From positions 434,001 through 498,000 of the forward strand of contig JADJTQ010000005.1 in assembly GCA_016711125.1 (NCBI GenBank): 64,000 nt of DNA. Direction: 5' to 3'. This document shows, piece after piece, positions 16,463-23,923 of the stretch. Source of the stretch: Saprospiraceae bacterium. Its GTDB lineage: Bacteria > Bacteroidota > Bacteroidia > Chitinophagales > Saprospiraceae. The position numbers were made by a program, and so were the translations under genes. Each line of letters begins with the position of its first letter. Positions within the stretch are counted from its first letter, which is position 1. The notes under the pieces are model-generated. The model saw only the letters and a list, made by a program, of their open reading frames with translations. It was not told the DNA's origin and did no database searches.

Positions 16463-17818
16463 ATGAGACCTTATCAATTTGATCCTAAAGAAGTTTCTGT
16501 ATCTATAGATATTGGAACGACCAAGGTGTGCGCTTTGGCAGGCAGACTCAACGAGTATGGGAAGATCGAGATATTGGGTATGGGAAAGGTACGCTCTGAA
16601 GGGGTATTGAGAGGAGTGATTTCCAATATCGAAAAAACGGTCAACGCCATCAGGGAAGCAGTTACTGCAGTCGAGAAGCAACTAGGGGCAGAGGTAAAGG
16701 TTGTTCATGTTGGAATTGCAGGTCAACACATAAAAAGTCTGCAGCACCGGGGCATCTTGACTCGTGACAACGCGCACGATGAAATTTCGCAAGAAGATAT
16801 TGAAAAATTAATTCATGACATGTATCGATTGGTGTTACCTCCGGGTGACAAGATACTACACGTGATACCTCAGGAGTTTACCGTCGATAATGAGCAGGGA
16901 ATTTTAGATCCAATTGGAATGTCGGGAATTCGTTTGGAAGCCAATTTTCATATTATTACCGGACAAATCACAGCTTCGAATAACATCCTGCGTTGTATTG
17001 AAAAAGTAGGACTCGAAGTGGCTGATCTTACCTTGGAGCCGATCGCTAGCGCGGAATCAATTTTAAGTCACGAGGAAAAAGAAGCCGGAATCGCACTGGT
17101 GGATATCGGCGGAGGGACAACTGATCTTACTATTTTTCATGATGGTATTATCCGCCACACAGCGGTTATCCCTTTTGGAGGCAACGTTGTCACGCGTGAT
17201 ATCAAGGAAGGTTGCACCATCATGCCTCATCAGGCAGAAAAACTAAAAATAAAGTTTGGGTCCGCATTGGCTGATGAGGTTTTTGACAACCGCATTATTA
17301 CAATACCAGGCCTTAAAGGAAGAGAGCCTAAGGAAATATCGGAAAAGAATCTAGCTCTGATTATTCAGGCGCGGATGGAAGAAATATTTGATTACGTATT
17401 ATGGGAAATCAGAAGATCCGGGTATGATAAAAAGTTAATTGGAGGCATCGTACTCACCGGAGGCGGGTCTTTACTGAAACACATTGATATTCTGGCGGAG
17501 TATCATACTGGAATCCCTACCCGGGTTGGTTATCCGGTTGACCTTTTGGCACATGGTTATCCGGAAGAAATTGCAACACCAATTTGTGCCACTTCTATAG
17601 GACTATTAAAACATGCTTTCGAAAATAGAGACTACGAAACTGCTGTAAAAATGCCAGAAAAACACGAAAAAAAAGAGCCGGTGCCTCATTTTGAGGAGCT
17701 AGTTAAGGATGATTTCGAAACACCTATGTCTGACAATGATAGACGCGGATGGTGGGATCGTGCCTTTCAAAAAACAAAACAATGGTTTGAAGCTGAACCA
17801 GATCCGGATCTGAATTAA
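16463..17818 (+). CDS. ftsA: Cell division protein FtsA (451 aa)
   Basis: FtsA is an actin-like ATPase that tethers FtsZ filaments to the membrane. SIDIGTTKVCALAG (14-27) forms phosphate loop 1, VDIGGGTTDLT (213-223) forms phosphate loop 2, and VLTGGGSLL gives the adenosine-binding motif. The SHS2-like 1C insertion follows phosphate loop 1. The C-terminal end is an acidic linker and an amphipathic helix (RRGWWDRAFQKTKQWF), the membrane-targeting sequence. It is an intact member of the operon, 28 bp behind ftsQ and 42 bp ahead of ftsZ. Confidence 0.96.
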   Translation: MRPYQFDPKEVSVSIDIGTTKVCALAGRLNEYGKIEILGMGKVRSEGVLRGVISNIEKTVNAIREAVTAVEKQLGAEVKVVHVGIAGQHIKSLQHRGILTRDNAHDEISQEDIEKLIHDMYRLVLPPGDKILHVIPQEFTVDNEQGILDPIGMSGIRLEANFHIITGQITASNNILRCIEKVGLEVADLTLEPIASAESILSHEEKEAGIALVDIGGGTTDLTIFHDGIIRHTAVIPFGGNVVTRDIKEGCTIMPHQAEKLKIKFGSALADEVFDNRIITIPGLKGREPKEISEKNLALIIQARMEEIFDYVLWEIRRSGYDKKLIGGIVLTGGGSLLKHIDILAEYHTGIPTRVGYPVDLLAHGYPEEIATPICATSIGLLKHAFENRDYETAVKMPEKHEKKEPVPHFEELVKDDFETPMSDNDRRGWWDRAFQKTKQWFEAEPDPDLN

Positions 17819-17860
17819 TTTTTGTAAACAATAACCTAATTCTAAAATTTTTTAAATCCT

Positions 17861-19297
17861 ATGATTATGCAATTTGATATTCCAAAGGAAGACCGTTCAA
17901 TCATCAAGGTGATTGGTGTAGGTGGTGGTGGATGCAATGCAGTTACGCATATGTTCAAGCAAGGTATTGTGGGAGTAGATTTTGCCATTTGCAACACGGA
18001 TAATCAAAGTATGGAATTAAGTCCGGTACCAACCAAAATACAGTTGGGCCCCCACCTGACCGAAGGCCGGGGAGCCGGATCGCTGCCGCAGGTCGGTAAA
18101 CAGGCATGCATAGAATCCATTGATGACGTACGACGGTTTATTGAACCAGAGACCAAAATGATTTTTATCACAGCTGGAATGGGGGGCGGTACGGGAACAG
18201 GAGCTGCTCCTATTATTGCCAAGGCTGCAAAGGAACTCGATATTCTTACAGTGGCTATCGTTACCATTCCCTTTAGGTTCGAAGGGCGTAGAAGGAAAGA
18301 GCAAGCTGCGGAAGGATTGGAAGAGTTAAAAAACAATGTGGATTCTCTGATTATCGTATCAAACGACAAACTTAGAGAGATTCATGGAAATCTGCCGGTC
18401 TCAGAAGCGTTTTCACATGCTGACAATATTTTATCTACTGCCGCTAAAGGAATCGCGGAAATTATTACCGTGGCAGGCTATGTGAATGTCGATTTTGAAG
18501 ATGTCAATACCGTCATGCGTGATAGTGGAGTGTCGATCATGGGTACCGCTATGGCCGAAGGAGAAGGACGGGCACGTAAGGCAGTTGACGAGGCGTTAAA
18601 TTCGCCCTTGTTGGAAGACAATGACATTCGTGGGGCTAAACACATACTATTGAATATCACTTCGGGAACCAAAGAGGTGACCATGGATGAGATCTATGAA
18701 ATTACTGAATTTATACAGGATGAGGCAGGTTATGACACGGATCTGATCTGGGGTAATTGTGTAGATGAAAGCTTGGGTGACAAGGTTTGCGTCACAGTGA
18801 TTGCTACCGGTTTTGAGCATAGAAAATCGATGGAAGAGGTTGTTGAACAACGTAAAGAAAAGATTGTTGTTTCACTAGAGGATGAGCGTCATACTGCCAA
18901 AGACAGAGGTCTTTATGACACTGGCTACAAGGAAGGTGACTTTAAGAAGAGTTATGATTTGAATGTCGATGCACCTTACAATCAGACACAGCGCCCGCAT
19001 GGAGATCCTTATGTGAAAGCGGTGAATAACCAGGTACAGGAAAAATCACCCAATGACCAAAGTTTGAGTTGGAGAGAACAACAAGCCAAAGAGGAACTTC
19101 GTGCCAGAAATAAGAAATTAAATAATCCGCAAGCAGTGATTGAATTGGAAAACGAACCTGCTTATTTGCGTCGTAAGGTTGAGTTGGACGATGTACCGCA
19201 TTCTTCAGAGATTACGGTTTCCAGATGGACCATTACAGGCGAAGAAGAACCTGAGATTAGAAGAGACAACCCGTATTTGCATGACAATGTAGATTGA
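17861..19297 (+). CDS. ftsZ: Cell division GTPase FtsZ (478 aa)
   Basis: FtsZ is the tubulin-like GTPase that forms the division ring. The nucleotide-binding start VIGVGGGGCNAV and the tubulin signature GGGTGTG (108-114) are intact, as are the FNTD-like ICNTDNQ segment and the T7-loop region around GYVNVDFEDVNTVM. The C-terminal third is a long charged linker, as usual in this phylum, followed by a short conserved end. ATG at 17861 or at 17867 could be the start. A strong terminator lies 82 bp downstream and closes the cluster. Confidence 0.97.
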   Translation: MIMQFDIPKEDRSIIKVIGVGGGGCNAVTHMFKQGIVGVDFAICNTDNQSMELSPVPTKIQLGPHLTEGRGAGSLPQVGKQACIESIDDVRRFIEPETKMIFITAGMGGGTGTGAAPIIAKAAKELDILTVAIVTIPFRFEGRRRKEQAAEGLEELKNNVDSLIIVSNDKLREIHGNLPVSEAFSHADNILSTAAKGIAEIITVAGYVNVDFEDVNTVMRDSGVSIMGTAMAEGEGRARKAVDEALNSPLLEDNDIRGAKHILLNITSGTKEVTMDEIYEITEFIQDEAGYDTDLIWGNCVDESLGDKVCVTVIATGFEHRKSMEEVVEQRKEKIVVSLEDERHTAKDRGLYDTGYKEGDFKKSYDLNVDAPYNQTQRPHGDPYVKAVNNQVQEKSPNDQSLSWREQQAKEELRARNKKLNNPQAVIELENEPAYLRRKVELDDVPHSSEITVSRWTITGEEEPEIRRDNPYLHDNVD

Positions 19298-19378
19298 TGA
19301 TTTGCCTGAGAGCCGAATTATCCATAATTCGTGTAAAGATTTTTTCGTCTTTTTCTTGAGTTAGGTTTATTGTTCTTG

Positions 19379-19413
19379 GAGGCCGCTTCCGCCAGGAGGC
19401 GGTCTCTTTTATT
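19379..19413 (+). terminator. Intrinsic terminator behind ftsZ
   Basis: A 12-bp stem (GAGGCCGCTTCC with GGAGGCGGTCTC, two G-U pairs) has a GCCA loop and is followed by TTTTATT. It is placed correctly to end the dcw transcript. It also marks the insertion point of the group IIC intron remnant that starts three bases later. Confidence 0.92.
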
Positions 19414-19415
19414 AT

Positions 19416-20075
19416 GTGTCGCGCATGAGTCATGACTACTAGAGCAAGGGTGTCCATCGCGAGGTTGTATCTGAGTCCTCCGTCATAGGCTTCAGCCGCC
19501 GGAAGAAGGAAGCTTAAGATAAATTTCCGAACGAGTAAAATGAAATCGTCAGGCCATCAGGCTAATCTGATAGGGATGAGTTTGCTAAACAAAACGAATT
19601 CCAAAATACGACACTAAATAGAAGCTACTATTCTTGCCACGGTGAGATCTCAGATTGGTTACAATAAGTAAAACAGTGAAAGTCCATTTAAAGAGTAACG
19701 TTGTGATCAATGAATTGGAGAAGAGTTGGAAAGCAGCGGCAACAAATTCGCTCATTTGACGGATGATCTGGGTGTATTGACAAGAGCAAACACAGTACAG
19801 ACCAAGTGTTTAAGACCATCACGTACTACATAGAAGAGACTTGTACCTGGTGGTACATCGGGAGCAGAAGTACGCACCGTACGTGTCAAAGGTTAAATTC
19901 TTGGGGTACTGCGCTATGTGAATGAAGGTAGAAGGCGCTTACGCTTACAACCGAAGAGTATTACAAAGATGAAGAACGGAATACTGAACCTCACATTGCG
20001 GAGTAAAGGGTAGGGCCAAGCGAGAAGGAAGGAAGCGCCTAAAACGTATATTCGCGGATGGGTAAATTACCTTAA
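19416..20075 (+). mobile_element. Decayed group IIC intron directly behind the ftsZ terminator
   Basis: The segment opens with GTGTCGCGCATGAG, a GUGYG-type intron 5' end. It then shows landmarks of the well-known Oceanobacillus iheyensis group IIC ribozyme as I remember it: GCAAGGGTGTCC (19444-19455), ATCTGA, GGATGAGTTTGC (19574-19585) followed by AACAAAAC, and GGTGAGATCT (19641-19650). A broken intron-encoded protein follows. Group IIC introns are known to insert just downstream of intrinsic terminators, which is exactly the setting here. Part of domain I appears shortened, most of the reverse transcriptase is deleted and no domain V is found at the 3' side. The element is therefore dead. 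The exact 3' limit is uncertain. Confidence 0.8.
19776..20073 (+). pseudogene. Group II intron reverse transcriptase/maturase remnant
   Basis: Pieces of the C-terminal reverse transcriptase and X/thumb region can be read across three frames. IDKSKHSTDQVFKTITYYIEE comes first (the family has KSxRAxERVMxSITRYIEE), then DLYLVVHREQ, then VSKVKFLGYC and GRRRLRLQPKSITKMKNG, and finally YIRGWVNYL. The last is the hallmark end of the maturase region. The order matches the family throughout. The catalytic YADD region just upstream is degraded (FDG-stop), and domains 0-4 are gone: about 100 of more than 400 residues remain. Frameshifts lie near 19838 and 19918, and an in-frame TAG follows LRSKG. It is not functional. 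Confidence 0.8.
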
Positions 20076-20129
20076 TAATATTGTTTGTTTTAACGAAATT
20101 GTCCGTTCAGTCCATCCTGAATTCTGGTT

Positions 20130-21534
20130 ATGATTCGATTTTATAGATTTGCTCTTATGGCGGCAGTTTTCTTTTCTGCCTCTATTGACCGGTCAGTAAT
20201 AAAGTCATCATTTCAGTCAGATACCTCTATAGAAAGGTTGGTGCCGCGCATCCCGGATCATGGTACTCTTCACATCGACAAGAATGGTCGATATTTTGTA
20301 TTTGAGGATGGAACCCCCTATATTCCGATCGGTTTAAATAGATTTCATTTATATCGGGAATCGGATCATGTTATTGATTCGATGTTGGAAAAATGGTCTT
20401 CCCATGGTATTAACTACCTTCGCATATGGGTTGGCATAGGCGCAGATCCAGAGATCAGTGTGGGTAGATTTGACGAAGAGCGAATGCGGAAATTGGATTA
20501 TATCATTAAAAGGTCGTACGAAAATGGTATCTATCTCTCAGTCTGTTTTTGGAATGAAAATAGTTTAAAGTCAGATAATGGTGACTGGGGTTGGAATGGC
20601 AGTCAGCAAATCTATAATCTTGCTAACAACCCGATGGGTACGACCAATAATGCCGACGATTTAAAGGACGTGAATCACACTGCTACCTGGAAAGCAATGA
20701 AAGAACGTTATGTCTATTTTGTGAATAGATGGAAAAACGAACCTTCTATAGGGATGTGGGATATCGTAAATGACAGTAAAAAGTCAGAAGCATGGAAAGC
20801 TCAGATGTTCGATTTCGTGCGAATGACTGATGACAATCAACATATCATTACCTTTCAATACAATACCGGTGTAGATCTCGGTGGCCGCCTGGTTCATTGA
20901 AAAGGTGCGGGTGTATAATTATAACCCCAAAGGAAATGATCCGGAAGAGATGATGAAAAGTCTCGCGGAACGGATTAGAAAGGCCCTGGTACATGGCGAT
21001 CCGGTGTATTGTGGTGAAGGACGAATGAATTACGAGGAAGGTTCCGACTACGATTTGGAAAGGGGATTTTTACATTTTCTTTGGGGTCCAATGGCAGTCG
21101 GAGGGGCTGGTAATCTGCACTCATGGGTGTCCATGAGTACTTCTAAAAAGACCTGGCCCGACCTTTCCGAGCAGGAATTGGACTGGACTCGTAATTATAG
21201 TGATTTCACTAAGACCATTGATTGGTCGGAATTTGATAGTAAAAATGTTGATGGTGAAATAGTGGTTGACAATGTGCAAATCAGAGTTTTTGCTTGTCGA
21301 AGTGATAAAATGCAACTTATTTATCTTATGAATGATGATCCACTTCACACATTTGCGCCGCTGGAAACAACGCTGGCCATTACTTCCAGATTTGCTCCGG
21401 GAAACTATCAATTGAAATGGGTCAATATTAGGTCTGGGCAAATAGTGGAACAACAAGAAATTACCGATTTTTCCTCCACTATTCAAGTACCGGAGTTTCG
21501 CGATGGAATTTTTGCCGTGATTAACAAAATCTGA
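20130..21534 (+). pseudogene. Secreted GH5-like glycoside hydrolase with one frameshift
   Basis: Two overlapping frames give one TIM-barrel glycosidase of about 467 residues. The first holds a signal peptide, a GRYFVFEDGTPYIPIGLNRF entry strand, NYLRIWVG, YLSVCFWNEN and the WDIVNDSKKSEAW strand. The second holds PVYCGEGRMN, with the likely nucleophile Glu, a WGPMAVGGAGNLHSW strand and a C-terminal beta domain. The shift lies at about 20875-20882 (one base too many, or two missing). GH5-like enzymes carry an Asn-Glu pair where this protein has Asn214-Asp215, so the acid/base residue may already have been lost. The subfamily and substrate are unknown. It lies directly behind the intron remnant. 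Confidence 0.75.
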
Positions 21535-21678
21535 TCGTGATTTATGAGTGGAAAATCATCAGGATACCATCCGGTGAATTTTTTGTTTTGATCAAGCCAC
21601 CCTCGTTAGATAAGGAGAATTGATCTTTCATTAACGCGGTGAATAATCAATATTACATCAACCGAGTAAAGACACCTT

Positions 21679-21930
21679 TCACTCTCCTTCGATCAGAATT
21701 ACAATTTGCTCTTGGTTATTGAGAATTTCCCGGGCCACTATCTCTAATCTCCATTCGTATTCCTGAAATATATCAAATTTGTTTATCAAATGTAACCGTC
21801 GCACCACATAGGTAAACCCATCATCGTCAAGCTGACTTTCAGAAGAGGTACCTTTTTCAATTGGGGGGCGCTCTTGCAGCGAGTAGCAAGTCCCTCGGCC
21901 ATTTTTATTTATTAAGAACTTGAGATACAT
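21679..21930 (-). CDS. Hypothetical 83-aa protein overlapping the sigma factor gene
   Basis: I do not recognise this short charged protein. Its ATG lies inside the 3' end of the ECF sigma gene, overlapping by 26 bp in another frame, so translational coupling is possible. It is rich in charged and aromatic residues (FTYVVRRLHLINKFDIFQEYEW) and ends QIVILIEGE. No membrane segment is visible. Genes directly behind Bacteroidota ECF sigma factors are often small accessory or anti-sigma-like proteins, but nothing in the sequence proves that role here. Confidence 0.45.
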   Translation of the reverse strand: MYLKFLINKNGRGTCYSLQERPPIEKGTSSESQLDDDGFTYVVRRLHLINKFDIFQEYEWRLEIVAREILNNQEQIVILIEGE

Positions 21931-22504
21931 CGTTGCTTGTGGTTGTGTGGTAGTCCATGATTTTTTTCAAGCGTTGCAGACACTTATATTTAAGATTCTT
22001 AGCGGTATCTGCATTCTTGTAACCCAGATTCTCGCATATCTCCATCATCGAAAATTTCTGATAGTAGAAGGCTTCCAGTACCTTTTGACAAGCATTACCC
22101 AATCGGCTGAGCCCCTTAGTCAGTTGATTGACCATTTGTTCTGGGTAGGGACAGTGGTCCTGCTCATCGATGATCTGCATGAGTTGATCTTGGTCTAGAT
22201 TTCGAGTTTTCATTTTAGCTCGTTGTAATTCTTTCCATTTGTTTTTGGCGACCGCACACAGGTAGGATCTGACTGCACAATTGATTTTAATTAGTTTGCC
22301 CTGGATGATATTATCATAGGTGACGAGTATGCATACCTGGTATAGTTCTTTAGCATCAGATGCCTGGCACTGAAAATGCTTTTGGGCCCAGGCCAGAAAG
22401 GCAGCCCTTTCGCCGATATACAGGGTTTCTAGTGAGCTCGATTTGCCAACTCTGATGTCATCAATCAATTGTTGTGCATGGTTCATAGTCTTGAGTTGAA
22501 ACAC
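21905..22504 (-). CDS. RNA polymerase ECF sigma-70 factor (199 aa)
   Basis: This is a compact sigma factor with region 2 (about residues 25-95: SLETLYIGERAAFLAWAQ ... RSYLCAVAKNKWKE) and region 4 (about 130-185). Region 4 contains a helix-turn-helix (FSMMEICENLGYKNADTAKNLKYKCLQRLKK). It lacks regions 1 and 3, as ECF factors do. The second methionine (MNHAQQL, residue 7) is a plausible alternative start. No zinc-type anti-sigma gene is next to it. Two direct repeats ATTGTTGCAT, 21 bp apart, lie about 220 bp upstream and recur upstream of the next minus-strand gene. On the minus strand they read as TGCAACA, which resembles AAC-type ECF -35 elements. Confidence 0.85.
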   Translation of the reverse strand: MFQLKTMNHAQQLIDDIRVGKSSSLETLYIGERAAFLAWAQKHFQCQASDAKELYQVCILVTYDNIIQGKLIKINCAVRSYLCAVAKNKWKELQRAKMKTRNLDQDQLMQIIDEQDHCPYPEQMVNQLTKGLSRLGNACQKVLEAFYYQKFSMMEICENLGYKNADTAKNLKYKCLQRLKKIMDYHTTTSNDVSQVLNK

Positions 22505-22719
22505 ATTTTTTTGGGGTTGTTAAAATGGAAAGGTTAAAGGCTTCCCGCTTTCGGAAAGTCCTTAACCACAGCGTAAAATGGACGCTACACACGGTTTTCA
22601 GTGTGTCCATTGCGCCGCAAGTCTGATTGAGGTGTAGGTGAATGCGACACATTGATTAATGGGGTTGTTGATGTGTTATTGGTTGAAGATCGATTATACT
22701 GACTTACCGGACCTCTCTT

Positions 22720-22750
22720 ATTGTTGCATAGTGAGGCACTATTGTTGCAT
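22720..22750. repeat. Pair of ATTGTTGCAT direct repeats, 21-bp spacing (cluster 1)
   Basis: ATTGTTGCAT begins at 22720 and again at 22741. The second copy sits inside the 15-mer GCACTATTGTTGCAT, which recurs unchanged at 23858. Two-turn spacing suggests cooperative binding of a regulator or paired -35-like boxes on the minus strand. Confidence 0.7.
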
Positions 22751-23158
22751 GTTATATGATCTATGCTTTTTTTTGATGCTTCAGAGCAGATAATATAAGT
22801 GCCGGATCAGCCAGAGCCTTGATTAGGCGGTCTATTTCACCGATGGAGTAAAAGGATGCTAAGTGAAACACCGATACTCCCTCCGGTAAGGCTTTCGTGC
22901 TCATTGTAGGGATGCATATTGCTTGCCAGCCTCAGGCAGGATGTGATACTGGTCTGATAGAACCCAGGCTAGTTGATGGACATCGGCCTACCGAAGCACC
23001 TGAAGTCCTATTCCTGAACAAATTTAACCCAGCATCATGTATTTGGATTTTCCAAGGCATGATTTGACGATTGAAATCAAACATTTAGCCTAAGTATTTG
23101 AAAATCGAAGTGGTGATTTTCAATATCAGGGTCAAATCACTTTTCCTTGGATTTTAAA
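22751..23158. other. Intergenic region without recognisable gene
   Basis: There is no ORF with protein-like character on either strand. An inverted repeat around GCCAGCCTCAGGCAGG (about 22927) is the only structure noted. The stretch may contain degraded coding DNA, but I cannot assign it. Confidence 0.4.
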
Positions 23159-23159
23159 A

Positions 23160-23405
23160 CAGTACCGAGATTCGGGTGTTGCGATAAAAACAAAGTGTTT
23201 CCAAGCCGGGCACATAGGTTTTATCGGGCTGAATAGACATAGCACCTCTCCCTTCATTTCTGAATACCTTTTGATACCCCGGGAGAGCCACGAAACTATA
23301 TTCGGGTTGCGATAAAGACAAATGTTTCCAAGGCCGGGCAGATAGATGCACCCCTCTTTGTTTTCTGAAAAATGTTTTGAACTCAAAGAGAGCCCGGAAT
23401 TCATA
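23160..23405. repeat. Two imperfect ~125-130-bp tandem repeats
   Basis: Blocks beginning ATTCGGGTGTTGCGATAAA (23170) and ATTCGGGTTGCGATAAAGA (23300) share the following AAATGTTTCCAAG, GCCGGGCA and CTCTTT/TTTCTGAA segments in the same order. They then end in GAGAGCC. The similarity is imperfect, so this is an old duplication. Short ORFs across it on the minus strand look like by-products of the repeat. Confidence 0.65.
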
Positions 23406-23435
23406 CTAGCGGTTTTTGAAAAGAGTAGTATACAT

Positions 23436-23801
23436 TCATCCTGCCAACAATTCCACCGGAAATTTTTCGATCAACGATCCTTCCACATAAATATATACCA
23501 TCGAGTACAAATTTCCCAGCAGTACTTCGTCATATTTGGCCCTATTCCAACAAGACAATTTCTTCCAGGTGCCTGGTCGCTGATGAATGACTAATTCAAG
23601 TTTTAAGGTATCGTCATCGTCCTCCATGCTTTTCTTTTTCAGTAATACAGCTTCAATACCAACATTATTTCCTTCGATTTCACCTTCGAGTGAGAGAATT
23701 CTTGGTTGACCTTTGGAGAGAGATATCCAGGCATACCATTTTTGAGTGTGCAGATGCTGAATCGATCGTGAGGGGTGCTCTTGGAGTGGTGCGGGGGACA
23801 T
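23436..23801 (-). CDS. Conserved-looking hypothetical protein (about 121 aa)
   Basis: This is a soluble, beta-rich protein with KWYAWISLSKGQPRILSLEGEI, a DDDDTLKLELVIHQRPGTWKKL segment and a YDEVLLGNLYSMVYIYVEG end. The alternating pattern looks like real coding sequence, but I recognise no named family. I prefer the internal ATG at 23801 (MSPAPLQEH). The frame is open to 23882, but that extension runs into the 21-bp direct repeats at 23858-23893, which are probably its control region. Nothing around it reveals its job. Confidence 0.5.
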   Translation of the reverse strand: MSPAPLQEHPSRSIQHLHTQKWYAWISLSKGQPRILSLEGEIEGNNVGIEAVLLKKKSMEDDDDTLKLELVIHQRPGTWKKLSCWNRAKYDEVLLGNLYSMVYIYVEGSLIEKFPVELLAG

Positions 23802-23857
23802 ATGAGTGGGCTTATTGGTCAGCTTCAAAATTATGCACCTTTGAGAAAAGCGACCAT

Positions 23858-23893
23858 GCACTATTGTTGCATAATTGTACACTATTGTTACAT
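23858..23893. repeat. Pair of ATTGTTGCAT-type direct repeats, 21-bp spacing (cluster 2)
   Basis: ATTGTTGCAT starts at 23863 and ATTGTTACAT at 23884, again exactly 21 bp apart. The first copy lies in GCACTATTGTTGCAT, identical to cluster 1 near the sigma factor. The site is upstream of the hypothetical minus-strand gene and between it and the broken hybrid regulator. Confidence 0.7.
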
Positions 23894-23923
23894 TAAAACG
23901 TAAGATTAGTGGGTTGACCTTTT

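Noticed and set aside
23132..23404. 90-aa minus-strand ORF across the tandem repeat
   Set aside because: Its content follows the DNA repeat rather than any protein pattern, and the two copies are read in different frames.
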